64,000 nt of DNA from Fusicatenibacter saccharivorans (GCF_015557635.1 NZ_JADNOP010000009.1:52535-116534); one strand, 5' to 3'; shown: positions 16,164 through 26,513, counted from the first letter of the stretch. Numbers and translations: made by a program. The notes: generated from the letters alone by a model not told the origin.

Positions 16164-17494
16164 TGGCTTATCTCTCCTATCAGATCATATTCCAGAGCGC
16201 CGGTAATTTTCACTCTTACGAAGTCGCCGGATACGAGTGTTTCCGGTGTATTGACAAATACATAGCCGTCTACACCCGGTGCGTCCGCCTGGCTTCTGCC
16301 CACATAGGCATCCTCATCCGCCACTTTGCCCTCGATCATAACAAGAAGCTCCTGGCCGATCCTGCGCTCGCCGAGTTCTGCAGAGATATCCTGCTGCAGC
16401 TCCATCAGTTCTGCCTGACGGTCCAGTTTTACCTCCTCGTCGATCTGATGCTCCATCGCAGCAGCCGGTGTTCCCTCCTCCGGAGAGTAGGTGAATACGC
16501 CGAGACGGTCGAACTCCATGTCGTTGATAAACTCGAGGAGTTCTTTGTGCTGCTCTTTTGTCTCTCCCGGGAATCCTGTGATCAGCGTGGTGCGCAGTGT
16601 GATATCCGGCATCTCGCTTCTCAGGAAATCAATTTTGTCGATCAGCTCCTGTTTGGAGGTTCTGCGACCCATGCGGCGCAGGATCTCATCGTTGGCATGC
16701 TGAATCGGCAGATCCAGGTAGTGACAGACTTTCAGCTCTTCCTTCATCGTCTGAACGAGTTCCGGATAGATGTCCTCCGGATAGCAGTACAGAATCCGGA
16801 TCCAGTAGAGCTCCTGAATTTTGCAGAGCTCTTTTAACAGAAGGTGGAGAGACGGCTTTCCGTACAGATCGATACCATAAATGGTTGTCTCCTGCGCAAC
16901 GAGAACGAGCTCTTTGACACCCTGTTCTGCCATCGTCTTCGCTTCTGCTATCAGTTCCTCCATCGGAACGGAGCGGTACGGTCCGCGCAGCTTCGGAATG
17001 ATGCAGTAGGTACAGTGCTTGTCACAGCCCTCTGCAATTTTCAGATATTCGTAATGGCCGCCTGTCGTTACAACGCGCTGTGCGTCAATTTTCGGCAGTC
17101 CTTTCAGATCGGCATACTCCTGGAAGCGGTCGCCGCCGAGGACATCCTGAATGGCATCCAGGATTTTGTCATAGCTGTTCGTTCCAAGTACGGCGTCAAC
17201 CTCCGGAATCTCCTCAATGATTTCATCGCGGTAGCGCTCTGCCATACAGCCCGTTACCAAAAGAACCTTACAGCTTCCCGCTGTACGGTACTTCGCCATT
17301 TCAAGAATATTTTGAATGCTTTCTTCTTTGGCGTCGTGGATAAAGCAGCATGTGTTTATCACGATAACCTCTGCATCTTCCTCGGAATCGGTGATCTCGA
17401 AGCCATGCTCTACCAGAAGACCCAGCATATGCTCGGAATCTACCAGGTTTTTATCGCATCCAAGGGAAATAAACAGAATTTTCATATTATTCAA
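16160..17494 (-). CDS. rimO: Ribosomal protein S12 methylthiotransferase
   Basis: The roughly 440-residue radical-SAM enzyme adds a methylthio group to an Asp of ribosomal protein S12. It has an N-terminal UPF0004 domain with cluster cysteines (ISLGCDKNLVDSE, INTCCF, TGCMAE), a radical-SAM CxxxCxxC motif (HCTYCIIP preceded by EGCDK) and a C-terminal TRAM domain (about 380-440). Two starts are possible: TTG at 17494 with GGAG 7 bases upstream, or ATG at 17485 (MKILFISLG), which matches the family start but sits one base after the rpoZ stop. Both overlap or abut rpoZ. Confidence 0.94.
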   Translation of the reverse strand: MNNMKILFISLGCDKNLVDSEHMLGLLVEHGFEITDSEEDAEVIVINTCCFIHDAKEESIQNILEMAKYRTAGSCKVLLVTGCMAERYRDEIIEEIPEVDAVLGTNSYDKILDAIQDVLGGDRFQEYADLKGLPKIDAQRVVTTGGHYEYLKIAEGCDKHCTYCIIPKLRGPYRSVPMEELIAEAKTMAEQGVKELVLVAQETTIYGIDLYGKPSLHLLLKELCKIQELYWIRILYCYPEDIYPELVQTMKEELKVCHYLDLPIQHANDEILRRMGRRTSKQELIDKIDFLRSEMPDITLRTTLITGFPGETKEQHKELLEFINDMEFDRLGVFTYSPEEGTPAAAMEHQIDEEVKLDRQAELMELQQDISAELGERRIGQELLVMIEGKVADEDAYVGRSQADAPGVDGYVFVNTPETLVSGDFVRVKITGALEYDLIGEISQ

Positions 17495-17765
17495 TTACTG
17501 GCTCCTCTTTTGTTTCCTCTTCCGCTTCAACTTCAGATTCCGGAAGGATTGTAACCTCTCCTTTGTACATCTCCTCTACGGCGATGGAAAGCGGTTTCAT
17601 GCCTTTTTTCACTTTTACAAGCGGTTCAGCTCCGCCGATGATCTGTCTTGCACGTTTGCTTGTTGCAAGTACCAGAGAGTAACGGCTGCTGACAACCGGT
17701 GCCTCGTCCAGATCCTGGCCCTCGTTAATAGTTGCAATCAGTTCCTGATAAGATGGATGAATCAT
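17487..17765 (-). CDS. rpoZ: DNA-directed RNA polymerase subunit omega
   Basis: The 92-residue protein is the omega subunit that helps assemble RNA polymerase. The conserved block VVSSRYSLVLATSKRARQI is present, followed by KPLSIAVEEMYKGEV. The C-terminus is an acidic tail. The ATG at 17765 follows AAAGGAG. It lies between gmk and rimO, the usual arrangement in Clostridia. Confidence 0.93.
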   Translation of the reverse strand: MIHPSYQELIATINEGQDLDEAPVVSSRYSLVLATSKRARQIIGGAEPLVKVKKGMKPLSIAVEEMYKGEVTILPESEVEAEEETKEEPVIE

Positions 17766-17780
17766 AATAAATGCTCCTTT

Positions 17781-18395
17781 CTATTTTTCCAGACTTTTTT
17801 TCATCTGTTCGATAAAGTCTTTCTGGTTGCTGCTCATGAAATGCTGGCTCTGAATGGTCTCATGCATCTGTTTTACGCAGGTTTCGAGGTCGTCGTTGAT
17901 CAGGACATAATCGTACTGGTCCATGCCCTGTGCTTCCTCTTTTGCACGCTCCATTCTGCCTTTGATGACTTCTTCTGTTTCCGTTCCGCGTCCCCGGAGG
18001 CGTCGTTCCAGCTCCTCGGCGGTCGGCGGTGTGATGAACACAAGAAGGGTGTCCGGACGTTTTTCCTTGACCTGAAGTGCTCCCTGGATTTCAATCTCAA
18101 GCAGAACATCTTTTCCGGCATCCAGCTGCTCCTCTACGTATGCCTTCGGCGTTCCGTAGGAATGTTTTACGTAACGCGCATACTCGAGGAAGGCATCCTC
18201 TTCTACCATGCGGTCAAACTCTTCTTCTGTACGGAAAAAGTACGATACGCCGTCTTCCTCGCCCGGACGCGGGTCTCTTGTGGTGACGGAGATGGACAGC
18301 GCATAGTTGTCGTACTCCTCCATCAGGCGTTTCATCAGTGTTCCTTTTCCTGCTCCGGAAAAACCGGATACTACAGTAAGTATTCCTCTACTCAT
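17781..18395 (-). CDS. gmk: Guanylate kinase
   Basis: The 204-residue enzyme phosphorylates GMP to GDP. The P-loop is VVSGFSGAGKGTL (residues 8-20), and the GMP-binding segment includes SVTTRDPRPGEEDGVSYFF. I chose MSRGILTV at 18395, inside the end of remA, because GAGGGG lies upstream and it matches the family length. The reading frame stays open further upstream but runs over remA. Confidence 0.95.
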   Translation of the reverse strand: MSRGILTVVSGFSGAGKGTLMKRLMEEYDNYALSISVTTRDPRPGEEDGVSYFFRTEEEFDRMVEEDAFLEYARYVKHSYGTPKAYVEEQLDAGKDVLLEIEIQGALQVKEKRPDTLLVFITPPTAEELERRLRGRGTETEEVIKGRMERAKEEAQGMDQYDYVLINDDLETCVKQMHETIQSQHFMSSNQKDFIEQMKKSLEK

Positions 18396-18666
18396 TTTCA
18401 GATTCCCCTCGCTCTTTTTCTGTTTCCCAGCCGCCGTTGAATCTGCGGCTGATCGTTTCCGGCTGCAAAGCCGAAAGGATGATAAATTCTTCTCCGGTGA
18501 TGAGCACTGCTTTCGTGCGTCTTCCCTGCGTCGCATCGATGATGCGGTTGCTTTCCTTTGCACGCTGCACCATACGCTTGACGGGCGCCGCCTCGGGACT
18601 CACCACTGCTATTATTTTATCCGAATTTACGACATTGCCGAATCCGATGTTGATCAGTTTTGCCAC
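18388..18666 (-). CDS. remA: RemA-family DNA-binding regulator (DUF370)
   Basis: The 92-residue protein matches RemA, a small DNA-binding protein that in Bacillus activates matrix and osmoprotection genes. The conserved start AKLINIGFGNVVNSDKI follows a GTG at 18666 with AAAGGA upstream, and ATQGRRTKAVLI is also typical. In-frame codons further upstream (to 18741) do not fit the family. It overlaps gmk by 8 bases and is the first gene of the operon. Its targets here are unknown. Confidence 0.88.
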   Translation of the reverse strand: MAKLINIGFGNVVNSDKIIAVVSPEAAPVKRMVQRAKESNRIIDATQGRRTKAVLITGEEFIILSALQPETISRRFNGGWETEKERGESENE

Positions 18667-18729
18667 AATCCGTCCTTTCCTGTACCTTCTGAAGTCTTTT
18701 TCAGAAAATACATCTACCCATACAGATTT

Positions 18730-18758
18730 ATTATAATTCATTCAGAAAGCCTAGTCAA
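18730..18758 (-). promoter_or_regulatory. Promoter of the remA-gmk-rpoZ-rimO-pgsA operon
   Basis: Minus-strand TTGACT (18758-18753) and TATAAT (18735-18730) are 17 bases apart. On the other strand a TATAAT at 18775-18780 may serve rqcH, so the two promoters are back to back. Confidence 0.8.
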
Positions 18759-18817
18759 ATCTTTTTTTCTGTATTATAATGAAAATACCAGAATTTCAAA
18801 CAAAGGAGATATTTTCT

Positions 18818-20560
18818 ATGGCTTTTGATGGAATTACCATTGCAAATATTGCACAGGAACTGAATCAGACCATCGTCGGCGGAAAGATCAACAAGATCGC
18901 ACAGCCGGAAAACGACGAGCTGATGATTACAATAAAAAACAACCGTACCGTTTACCGTCTTCTCCTCTCGGCAAGTGCTTCGCTTCCGCTGATCTACCTG
19001 ACGGACAACAATAAGCCCGGCCCGATGACCGCACCGAATTTCTGTATGCTGCTCCGCAAACACATCGGCAGCGCCCGCATTCTCTCCGTTACCCAGCCGG
19101 GACTCGAGCGTATTCTTATTTTTGAGCTCGAGCATTTGAACGAACTCGGCGATATCTGCCGCAAGAAGCTGATTGTGGAGATCATGGGAAAACACAGCAA
19201 CCTGATCTTCTGTCAGGAGGACAATACGATCCTTGACAGTATCAAACATATTTCCGCCAACATGAGTTCTGTCCGTGAGGTTCTTCCGGGCCGCACCTGG
19301 TTCATTCCGCACACGCAGGATAAGAAAGATCCGCTCACGATCACAGAAGAAGAATTTTTCGATTTCGTCTGCACGAAACCGATGGCTGCCGCAAAGGCAA
19401 TCTACACTTCCCTTACCGGCTTCAGCCCGCTGATGGCGGAGGAAGTCTGCTGCCGCGCCGGCATCGACGGCGGATTTGCGGTCAATGCACTCGAAGAAAA
19501 TGCGAAGCTTCACCTGTTCCGCACCTTCTCTTATCTGATTGAGGATATCAAAAACGGCGCATTTACGCCGAACATCGTATACCAGGGCGATGAGCCAAAA
19601 GAATTTTCCGCACTGAAACTGACGCAGTATCAGGATTTGCGGGAGGAAACATACGATTCGATCTCCGGTGTACTGGAAACATACTATGCCATGAAAAACC
19701 GCATCACCCGCATCCGTCAGAAATCTTCCGATCTGCGCCGTGTCGTCAATACCGCACTCGAACGGAATGTCAAAAAATACGACCTGCAGCAGAAACAGTT
19801 AAAAGACACCGACAAGCGGGAAAAATACCGGATTTACGGTGAGCTTTTAAATACGTACGGCTACAGCTGCCAGCCGGGCGATACTTCGCTGAAAGCCGTC
19901 AATTACTATAACGGCGAGGAAATCACGATTCCGCTCGACGGAACGCTCTCTGCCGGCGAAAATGCGAAAAAATACTTCGACCGCTACGGAAAGCTGAAGC
20001 GGACCCGTGAGGCACTCGAAGAACTTCTTGTCGAGACGAAAGAGGAAATCGACCATCTCGAATCCATCAGCACGGCGCTTGATATTGCGCTCGATGAGGC
20101 GGATCTGGTGCAGTTAAAAGAAGAGCTGATCGAGTACGGCTACATCCGCCGCAAGGGACCGACAGGGAAAAAGCAGAAAATCACCTCCCATCCGTTCCAC
20201 TACCGCTCTTCCGAGGGCTTTGACATTTATGTCGGCAAGAACAACTTCCAGAACGAGGAACTTTCGTTTAAATTCGCCTCCGGCAACGACTGGTGGTTCC
20301 ACGCGAAAGGCCAGCCGGGCAGCCATGTCATCGTAAAGACGAACGGTAAAGAGCTGCCGGATTCCGTCTACGAAGAGGCCGCTGCTCTCGCCGCCTATTA
20401 CTCGAAAGGCAGACAGGCACCGAAGGTGGAAATCGACTACACCTTAAAGAAAAACCTGCGCAAACCAAACGGAAGCAAACCGGGTTTCGTTGTTTATTAC
20501 ACCAATTACTCCATGATGGCGGAGCCGAACATCCGCAATCTTCAGGAAATACAGGACTGA
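18818..20560 (+). CDS. rqcH: Ribosome quality control factor RqcH (NFACT family)
   Basis: The 580-residue protein is a Rqc2-type NFACT protein, which binds stalled 50S subunits and directs C-terminal alanine tailing. The N-domain begins MAFDGITIANIAQELNQ. Coiled-coil helices lie at about 290-440, and the C-terminal NFACT-R domain (about 450-570) includes NDWWFHAKGQPGSHVIVKT. Older databases call it a fibronectin-binding protein. The ATG at 18818 has AAAGGAG 10 bases upstream, while an earlier in-frame ATG at 18779 has none. It is monocistronic. Confidence 0.92.
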   Translation: MAFDGITIANIAQELNQTIVGGKINKIAQPENDELMITIKNNRTVYRLLLSASASLPLIYLTDNNKPGPMTAPNFCMLLRKHIGSARILSVTQPGLERILIFELEHLNELGDICRKKLIVEIMGKHSNLIFCQEDNTILDSIKHISANMSSVREVLPGRTWFIPHTQDKKDPLTITEEEFFDFVCTKPMAAAKAIYTSLTGFSPLMAEEVCCRAGIDGGFAVNALEENAKLHLFRTFSYLIEDIKNGAFTPNIVYQGDEPKEFSALKLTQYQDLREETYDSISGVLETYYAMKNRITRIRQKSSDLRRVVNTALERNVKKYDLQQKQLKDTDKREKYRIYGELLNTYGYSCQPGDTSLKAVNYYNGEEITIPLDGTLSAGENAKKYFDRYGKLKRTREALEELLVETKEEIDHLESISTALDIALDEADLVQLKEELIEYGYIRRKGPTGKKQKITSHPFHYRSSEGFDIYVGKNNFQNEELSFKFASGNDWWFHAKGQPGSHVIVKTNGKELPDSVYEEAAALAAYYSKGRQAPKVEIDYTLKKNLRKPNGSKPGFVVYYTNYSMMAEPNIRNLQEIQD

Positions 20561-20571
20561 ATTCAGAATAC

Positions 20572-20624
20572 AAAAGACTTTTCGCACATTCCTATCTGTT
20601 CCTCTTTGCGAAAAGTCTTTTTTT
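20572..20624 (+). terminator. rqcH terminator
   Basis: AAAAGACTTTTCGCA (20572-20586) pairs with TGCGAAAAGTCTTT (20607-20620), followed by T's. Confidence 0.85.
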
Positions 20625-20775
20625 CGTAAAATTTAATACTTCCTTCATTTCTTTTTCGATGCTCTATGGTATACTTCTTAGTATGGAAAAAGATTCCAGA
20701 CGTGATCTTTTTCAACCAAACCACAGTGAGGCTGTCTCTTCTTTATCAGGACAGCCGGAGAGGAATATAACTGTT

Positions 20776-23244
20776 ATGAACAAAACAATTCCCGAAATCA
20801 TTCACCGCCGTGTTCCAACGACGCGCTATGAGGCAGACCCTTCCGAAGGCCTTTCCGCCGAGCAGGTTGCCGAGTACCGCGAGAACGGCTGGACCAACTG
20901 CGCGGTGGAACCTCCGTCCAAGACAACGGCCGAGATCGTAAAGAGCAATGTCTGTACGTATTTCAACCTGATTTTTCTGATTATTGCCATCTTTCTGATC
21001 CTTGCCGGTTCGTTCCGGGATCTTACGTTTCTGCCGGTCATCATCGCGAACACGCTGATCGGCATTGTACAGGAAATCAAGGCGAAAAAGACGCTGGAAA
21101 AGCTGTCTGTTTTAAACGCGCCGAAGGCTACTGCGATCCGTGACGGTGCTGAGGTAACACTCGCCGCGGAGGATCTCGTACTCGATGATATTGTTGTATT
21201 TACCGCAGGAAAACAGATCTGCGCTGATGCCGTCGTGCTTGAAGGTGAGGTACAGGTCAACGAATCGCTGCTTACCGGTGAATCCGATGAGATTACCAAG
21301 CGCCCGGGCGACGAGCTGATGTCCGGAAGTTTTATCGTCTCTGGAAGCTGCAAGAGCCGTCTGACCCAGGTCGGTGAAGATTCCTACATTTCCCGTCTGA
21401 CCCTCGAGGCAAAGGCCATGAAAGAGGGCGAACAGTCCGAGATGATCCGCTCCCTCAACAAGCTGGTAAAGGTTGTCGGCATTCTGATCATTCCGATCGG
21501 TCTTCTGCTCTTCGGCCAGCAGTTTTTCGTCTCCCACGAAGCGTTCCGTGAGAGCATTACCTCGATGGTGGCCGCCGTGCTCGGCATGATCCCAGAAGGT
21601 CTTTACCTGCTTGCGAGCGTTGCCCTTGCCGTCAGCGTTATGCGTCTGGCTTCGCAGAAGGTTCTCGTGCATGATATGAAATGTATCGAGACGCTGGCTC
21701 GCGTCAACGTGCTCTGTGTCGATAAGACGGGAACCATCACCGAGACAAATATGAAAGTACATGACCTGATTCTGGTCGGCTCCAGTTCAGTCCCTGATAC
21801 AGAATCCGGCGAAAATGCTCCCGCACCGCAGAAAGAAGAGCTTTCCCTTGCGGTCGGTGATTTCGCATCTGCCATGTCAAACGACAACATTACTATGGCG
21901 GCACTGAAAGAATATTTTAAAGACAACAACGGCAAAACTGCCGTTTCGATGACTTCGTTCTCCTCGGAATTCAAGTATTCCAGTGTGACATTTTCGGATG
22001 TCTCCTACGTGCTCGGTGCCCCGGAGTTCGTTCTCCGCGATGATTTTGCACGCTATCAGAGTGAAATTGAAGCGTATACCTCAAAGGGATTCCGTCTCCT
22101 CGTCTTCGGCACATCCGAAACTGTACCGGATGGAAAAGCACTCTCCAGCCGTGTCACGCCGCTTGGCTACGTGCTTCTCTCCAATCCGATCCGAAAAGAA
22201 GCACCGGAAACGTTCCGCTACTTTGAAGATCAGGGTGTCCATGTCAAGGTCATCTCCGGTGATACTCCGGTAACGGTATCTGAGGTTGCCCGCCAGGCAG
22301 GGATTGCACACGCAGAGGATTATATTGATGCTTCCACTCTAAAGACACCGGAAGAGCTCGAAGAAGCAATCCTGAAATACACCGTGTTCGGCCGTGTCAC
22401 ACCAGACCAAAAACGCCAGTTTGTCCAGGCTTTAAAGAAAAACGGCAAGACCGTTGCGATGACCGGCGATGGTGTCAACGATGTGCTCGCATTAAAGGAT
22501 GCCGACTGCTCCGTTGCGATGGCATCCGGAAGTGACGCTGCCGCACAGGCTGCACAGCTCGTTCTGCTGGACAACGACTTTTCGAAGATGCCTTCTGTCG
22601 TACTGGAAGGCCGCCGCGTTGTCAACAACCTGCAGCGCTCGGGAACGCTGTTCCTGGTAAAGAACATTTTCTCGTTCCTGCTGTCCATCTTCTCACTGAT
22701 CTCGATGGTGACGTATCCGCTGGAGCCGTCCCAGATCTCGCTGATCAGTATGTTTACGATCGGTATTCCAGGCTTCCTGCTCTCGCTAATGCCGAACAAA
22801 AACCGGATCGAGGGCCACTTTATCACGAACATTCTGACACGGGCCCTGCCTGCGGCGCTGACCGACTTTTTGATGGTCGCAACACTCGTCGTCTTCGGCC
22901 AGGAATTTGCGGTCGGCTCGGAAGATATTTCGACCGCTGCCACCGTACTGCTCGCCATTGTCGGTTTTATGATTCTCTACCGGATCAGCAAGCCGCTCAA
23001 CTGGATGCGCTGGACGATCCTGATCGGCTCGATTATTGCCTTCATTTTCTGCAGTACCTATCTGAACCAGCTGTTCGCCATTTCTGATATGTCCAGAAAA
23101 TGTATCATGCTGCTGGTCGTATTCTCTGTCGCAACAGAGCCGGTTCTGCGATATTTGAGCATCCTCGTGGATTCCATTTCCTCTTTTTACCGGAAGCAGA
23201 AAATTTTCTTCCTGCGAAAACGGGAAGCGAGAAAAGCGAAATAA
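20776..23244 (+). CDS. P-type cation-transporting ATPase (CtpE-like)
   Basis: The 822-residue P-type ATPase has the phosphorylation motif DKTGTITE, the actuator motif LLTGESDE, the hinge TGDGVNDVLALKDAD, and membrane helices at both ends. The fourth-helix motif is PEGLYLL. Together with VALAVSVMRLAS this is most like CtpE-type ATPases, linked to calcium uptake in mycobacteria. The ion is not certain from sequence. I chose the ATG at 20776 with GAGAGGAA upstream; two earlier in-frame ATGs (20659, 20683) lack ribosome binding sites. It is a single gene between two terminators. Confidence 0.9.
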   Translation: MNKTIPEIIHRRVPTTRYEADPSEGLSAEQVAEYRENGWTNCAVEPPSKTTAEIVKSNVCTYFNLIFLIIAIFLILAGSFRDLTFLPVIIANTLIGIVQEIKAKKTLEKLSVLNAPKATAIRDGAEVTLAAEDLVLDDIVVFTAGKQICADAVVLEGEVQVNESLLTGESDEITKRPGDELMSGSFIVSGSCKSRLTQVGEDSYISRLTLEAKAMKEGEQSEMIRSLNKLVKVVGILIIPIGLLLFGQQFFVSHEAFRESITSMVAAVLGMIPEGLYLLASVALAVSVMRLASQKVLVHDMKCIETLARVNVLCVDKTGTITETNMKVHDLILVGSSSVPDTESGENAPAPQKEELSLAVGDFASAMSNDNITMAALKEYFKDNNGKTAVSMTSFSSEFKYSSVTFSDVSYVLGAPEFVLRDDFARYQSEIEAYTSKGFRLLVFGTSETVPDGKALSSRVTPLGYVLLSNPIRKEAPETFRYFEDQGVHVKVISGDTPVTVSEVARQAGIAHAEDYIDASTLKTPEELEEAILKYTVFGRVTPDQKRQFVQALKKNGKTVAMTGDGVNDVLALKDADCSVAMASGSDAAAQAAQLVLLDNDFSKMPSVVLEGRRVVNNLQRSGTLFLVKNIFSFLLSIFSLISMVTYPLEPSQISLISMFTIGIPGFLLSLMPNKNRIEGHFITNILTRALPAALTDFLMVATLVVFGQEFAVGSEDISTAATVLLAIVGFMILYRISKPLNWMRWTILIGSIIAFIFCSTYLNQLFAISDMSRKCIMLLVVFSVATEPVLRYLSILVDSISSFYRKQKIFFLRKREARKAK

Positions 23245-23262
23245 AACGTAAAACCAAACATC

Positions 23263-23315
23263 AAAAATGCCGTACAGCGTTGGAAATTTTTCCTCCGCCT
23301 GTACGGCATTTTTTG
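23263..23315. terminator. Bidirectional terminator
   Basis: AAAAATGCCGTACAG (23263-23277) and CTGTACGGCATTTTT (23299-23313) form a perfect 15-bp stem serving the convergent ATPase and UPF0340 genes. Confidence 0.88.
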
Positions 23316-23334
23316 ATTTACCAATCACAGTTTC

Positions 23335-23898
23335 TTACTTTCTCATCTCCGGATCTTCCATGTAATGCGTCCGCTCGCCGCCGATGTATTTCGGTCTTGT
23401 CCGCGCGCAGACAACGTGCGCATCTCCGATCGTTTTCTGCGATACCCGGACCGGAACGGCTACTGCCTTCAGCTGCATGCCGATCAGCACATCACCGATA
23501 TCAATACCTGCATGCGCCTGCACACGCTCTACGGTGACAGCGTCCTCCAATCCATAGTATGCCGCCATCGCAAACGATCCGCCGCCATGCAGCCACGGTA
23601 CCGCGCAGACCGGCTCGTAACCGTATTTTTCTGCCGCCGCACGCTCCAGAACAACCGCGCGGTTCAGATGCTCACAGCACTGCGCCGCCAGATACAGCCC
23701 GTGCTCCTTCGTACACGCATACAGCGCCTCAAACACCGCCTGCCCGATCTCCTGGCTGGAATCCGTTCCGAGCTTACTGTTGTGAATTTCACTCGAAGAA
23801 CATCCCACTACCAGAATCTGTCCCGGTTTCATCTGCGCTGTCGTAATCAGCTCCTCTGCGACGGCACGCGCTTCCTGTCTGATTGTTTCAAGATCCAT
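23335..23898 (-). CDS. UPF0340 / TIGR01440 family protein
   Basis: The 187-residue protein belongs to the UPF0340 (DUF436) family, conserved in Firmicutes but without a known function. Typical segments are LVVGCSSSEIHNSKLGT, AAQCCEHLNRA and VPWLHGGGSFA. I chose MDLETIRQEA at 23898, with GGAGGG 7 bases upstream. It lies downstream of leuS but is separated from it by a terminator. Confidence 0.88.
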   Translation of the reverse strand: MDLETIRQEARAVAEELITTAQMKPGQILVVGCSSSEIHNSKLGTDSSQEIGQAVFEALYACTKEHGLYLAAQCCEHLNRAVVLERAAAEKYGYEPVCAVPWLHGGGSFAMAAYYGLEDAVTVERVQAHAGIDIGDVLIGMQLKAVAVPVRVSQKTIGDAHVVCARTRPKYIGGERTHYMEDPEMRK

Positions 23899-23933
23899 TT
23901 TGTATCCCTCCTTGCTAAACAGCAATATTTATG

Positions 23934-23973
23934 CAAAAGGAGACTGACTCTTTTTCCAAGAATCAGCCTCCTT
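23934..23973 (-). terminator. leuS terminator
   Basis: Minus-strand AAGGAGGCTGATTCTT (23973-23958) pairs with AAGAGTCAGTCTCCTT (23952-23937) through 16 pairs, two of them G-U, and TTTT follows. Confidence 0.8.
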
Positions 23974-23992
23974 TCTTCAGCTTACATAATTA

Positions 23993-26398
23993 TTATTTCT
24001 GAACGATATTCACAATTCTTCCCGGTACGTAAATTTCTTTTACGATGTTTCCGGTCAGTTTGTCTGCAACTGCTTCTTTTGCAGCGGCGATTGCGGTCTC
24101 TTTATCTGCATCTTTGGCGATTTTGATCGTTCCGCGCATTTTGCCGTTGATCTGAACAGCGATCTCGGCTACTGCCTCTACGGTCTTCTCCTCGTCAAAC
24201 TCCGGCCATGCGGTCTGATACAGACGGCCTTCGTATCCAAGGTCTGCCCACAGTTCCTCGGTCATATGCGGTGCAACCGGATTCAGCAGGATCAGAAGGG
24301 TTTCGAACTCTTTTCTCGTTACTTTTCCGGCTTTGTAGAACTCGTTGACCAGGGTCATCATGGCTGCGATCGCTGTGTTGTATTTCAGGGACTCATAGTC
24401 GCTGGATACTTTCTTGATGGTCTGGTGCATTTTGGACTCCAGCTCTTTGGAGTAGGAATCTCCGTCTACCAGGCTGTCCTGCAGTTTCCATACACGCTCG
24501 AGGAAACGACGGCATCCTTTTACGCCTTCCTGAGACCAGGATGCGCTTAAGTCGAAGGCACCGATGAACATCTCGTACGTACGCAGGGTATCTGCACCAA
24601 ACTCAGCTACGATATCATCCGGGTTGACAACGTTTCCACGGGATTTACTCATCTTCTCGCCGTTCTCGCCGAGGATCATTCCGTGGGAAGTACGTTTCTG
24701 ATACGGTTCCGGGCAGGTAACTACGCCCTGATCGTACAGGAATTTATGCCAGAAACGGGAATACAGAAGGTGAAGGGTGGTGTGCTCCATTCCTCCGTTG
24801 TACCAGTCAACCGGCAGCCAGTATTTCATAGCTTCTTTGCTTGCCAGAGCCTCTTTGTTCTTCGGATCGGTATAGCGGATGTAATACCAGGAAGAACCAG
24901 CCCACTGCGGCATGGTATCGGTCTCACGTTTTGCAGGTCCTCCGCAGCACGGGCAGGTGGTGTTGACCCAGTCTGTCATGGCAGCCAGCGGAGACTCGCC
25001 GTTATCGGTCGGCATGTAGCTCTCTACATCCGGCAGCTCCAGCGGAAGAGATTCTTCCGGAACCGGAACGTAACCGCATTTGTCGCAGTGTACGATCGGA
25101 ATCGGCTCACCCCAGTAACGCTGACGGGAGAATACCCAGTCACGCAGCTTATAGTTTGTTTTTGCTTTTCCAACGTGGTTCTCTTCGAGCCACTCAAGAA
25201 TTTTCTTTTTTGCTTCCGCAACGGAAAGTCCGTTCAGGAAACCGGAGTTGACAAGAGTTCCCTCTGCAACGTCGGTGTAAACTTCGTTCTGTACGTCGCC
25301 GCCTGCAACGACCTCGATGATCGGCATGTTGAATTTCTTTGCGAACTCCCAGTCACGCTCATCGTGTGCCGGTACTGCCATGATGGCGCCGGTGCCGTAG
25401 CTCATCAGTACATAATCGGAAATCCAGATCGGGATCTCTTTTCCATTAACCGGGTTGACTGCGGAAAGTCCGTCGATCATAACACCGGTCTTGTCTTTTG
25501 CAAGCTCGGAACGCTCGAAATCGGATTTTCTGGCTGCCATCTCACGGTATGCGCAGACCTCATCCCAGTTCTTGATCTCATCTTTGTACTGGTCGATGTA
25601 CGGATGCTCCGGGGAGAGTACCATGTACGTAACACCGAACAGGGTATCCGGGCGTGTGGTGTAGATGGTCAGCTTCTCCGGTTTATCTTTCAGGGAGAAA
25701 TCAACCTCTGCTCCGTGAGAACGTCCGATCCAGTTTTTCTGGGAAGTTTTGACACGCTCAATATAGTCAACGCCGTCCAGACCGTCGATCAGCTTGTCTG
25801 CATACTCGGTGATCTTCAGCATCCACTCGCTCTTTACTTTGCGGACAACCGGGCTTCCGCAGCGCTCGCACACGCCGTTTACAACTTCCTCGTTTGCAAG
25901 GCCTACCTTACAGGAAGTACACCAGTTGATCGGCATCTCTTTTTTATATGCCAGTCCGGCTTTGAAAAGTTTCAGGAAAATCCACTGGGTCCAGTGATAG
26001 TATTCCGGATCCGTCGTGTTGATCTCTCTGTCCCAGTCGAAGGAATATCCAAGAGACTGAAGCTGGTCTTTGAAGTGATGTACGTTGTTTTTGGTAACGA
26101 TCTTCGGATGAATGTGGTTTTTGATCGCATAGTTCTCCGTTGGAAGACCAAATGCATCCCAGCCCATCGGATACAGAACGTTGTAACCCTGCATTCTGCG
26201 CTTTCTGGCTACAATGTCCAGTGCAGTGTACGGACGCGGATGGCCTACGTGAAGTCCCTGTCCTGACGGATACGGAAATTCAACGAGTGCGTAGTATTTC
26301 GGTTTTGTATAATCATCTGTGGCGGCAAAGGCTTTTTCATCCTGCCAGATCTTCTGCCACTTTTTTTCAATGTCCTGTGGCTCATATCTTTTACTCAT
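23993..26398 (-). CDS. leuS: Leucyl-tRNA synthetase
   Basis: The 801-residue class I synthetase charges tRNA-Leu. The HIGH region is [17 protein letters not shown] (about residue 40), the CP1 editing domain follows from about 225, a zinc-type CxxC cluster appears in [14 protein letters not shown] and CERCG, and the KMSKS loop is at about 583 ([10 protein letters not shown]). The C-terminal part ends in [19 protein letters not shown] sequence. The ATG has AGGAGGTTACCT upstream. It has its own promoter and terminator. Confidence 0.97.
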   Translation of the reverse strand: MSKRYEPQDIEKKWQKIWQDEKAFAATDDYTKPKYYALVEFPYPSGQGLHVGHPRPYTALDIVARKRRMQGYNVLYPMGWDAFGLPTENYAIKNHIHPKIVTKNNVHHFKDQLQSLGYSFDWDREINTTDPEYYHWTQWIFLKLFKAGLAYKKEMPINWCTSCKVGLANEEVVNGVCERCGSPVVRKVKSEWMLKITEYADKLIDGLDGVDYIERVKTSQKNWIGRSHGAEVDFSLKDKPEKLTIYTTRPDTLFGVTYMVLSPEHPYIDQYKDEIKNWDEVCAYREMAARKSDFERSELAKDKTGVMIDGLSAVNPVNGKEIPIWISDYVLMSYGTGAIMAVPAHDERDWEFAKKFNMPIIEVVAGGDVQNEVYTDVAEGTLVNSGFLNGLSVAEAKKKILEWLEENHVGKAKTNYKLRDWVFSRQRYWGEPIPIVHCDKCGYVPVPEESLPLELPDVESYMPTDNGESPLAAMTDWVNTTCPCCGGPAKRETDTMPQWAGSSWYYIRYTDPKNKEALASKEAMKYWLPVDWYNGGMEHTTLHLLYSRFWHKFLYDQGVVTCPEPYQKRTSHGMILGENGEKMSKSRGNVVNPDDIVAEFGADTLRTYEMFIGAFDLSASWSQEGVKGCRRFLERVWKLQDSLVDGDSYSKELESKMHQTIKKVSSDYESLKYNTAIAAMMTLVNEFYKAGKVTRKEFETLLILLNPVAPHMTEELWADLGYEGRLYQTAWPEFDEEKTVEAVAEIAVQINGKMRGTIKIAKDADKETAIAAAKEAVADKLTGNIVKEIYVPGRIVNIVQK

Positions 26399-26484
26399 AG
26401 GTAACCTCCTGCATGTTCAAGTTCAAAGTTCTTTTTTCTCACACCGCCGCCTAGGACAGCATGCACATTTGAACATATAGCTGT

Positions 26485-26513
26485 ATTCTATCACTCTTTC
26501 CCTGTTTTTACAA
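26485..26513 (-). promoter_or_regulatory. leuS promoter and leader
   Basis: Minus-strand TTGTAA (26513-26508) and TAGAAT (26490-26485) are 17 bases apart. The 80-base leader holds ATGTTCAA and TTGAACAT as an inverted pair that could fold the region before the ribosome binding site, but it shows no T-box signature. Confidence 0.6.

Noticed and set aside
24683..26266. 527-codon plus-strand open frame opposite leuS
   Set aside because: Shadow of leuS; the frame has no domain, and the opposite strand encodes a full synthetase.
26399..26484. T-box riboswitch before leuS
   Set aside because: The leader is too short and lacks the GGGTGG-type T-box sequence and specifier stem.
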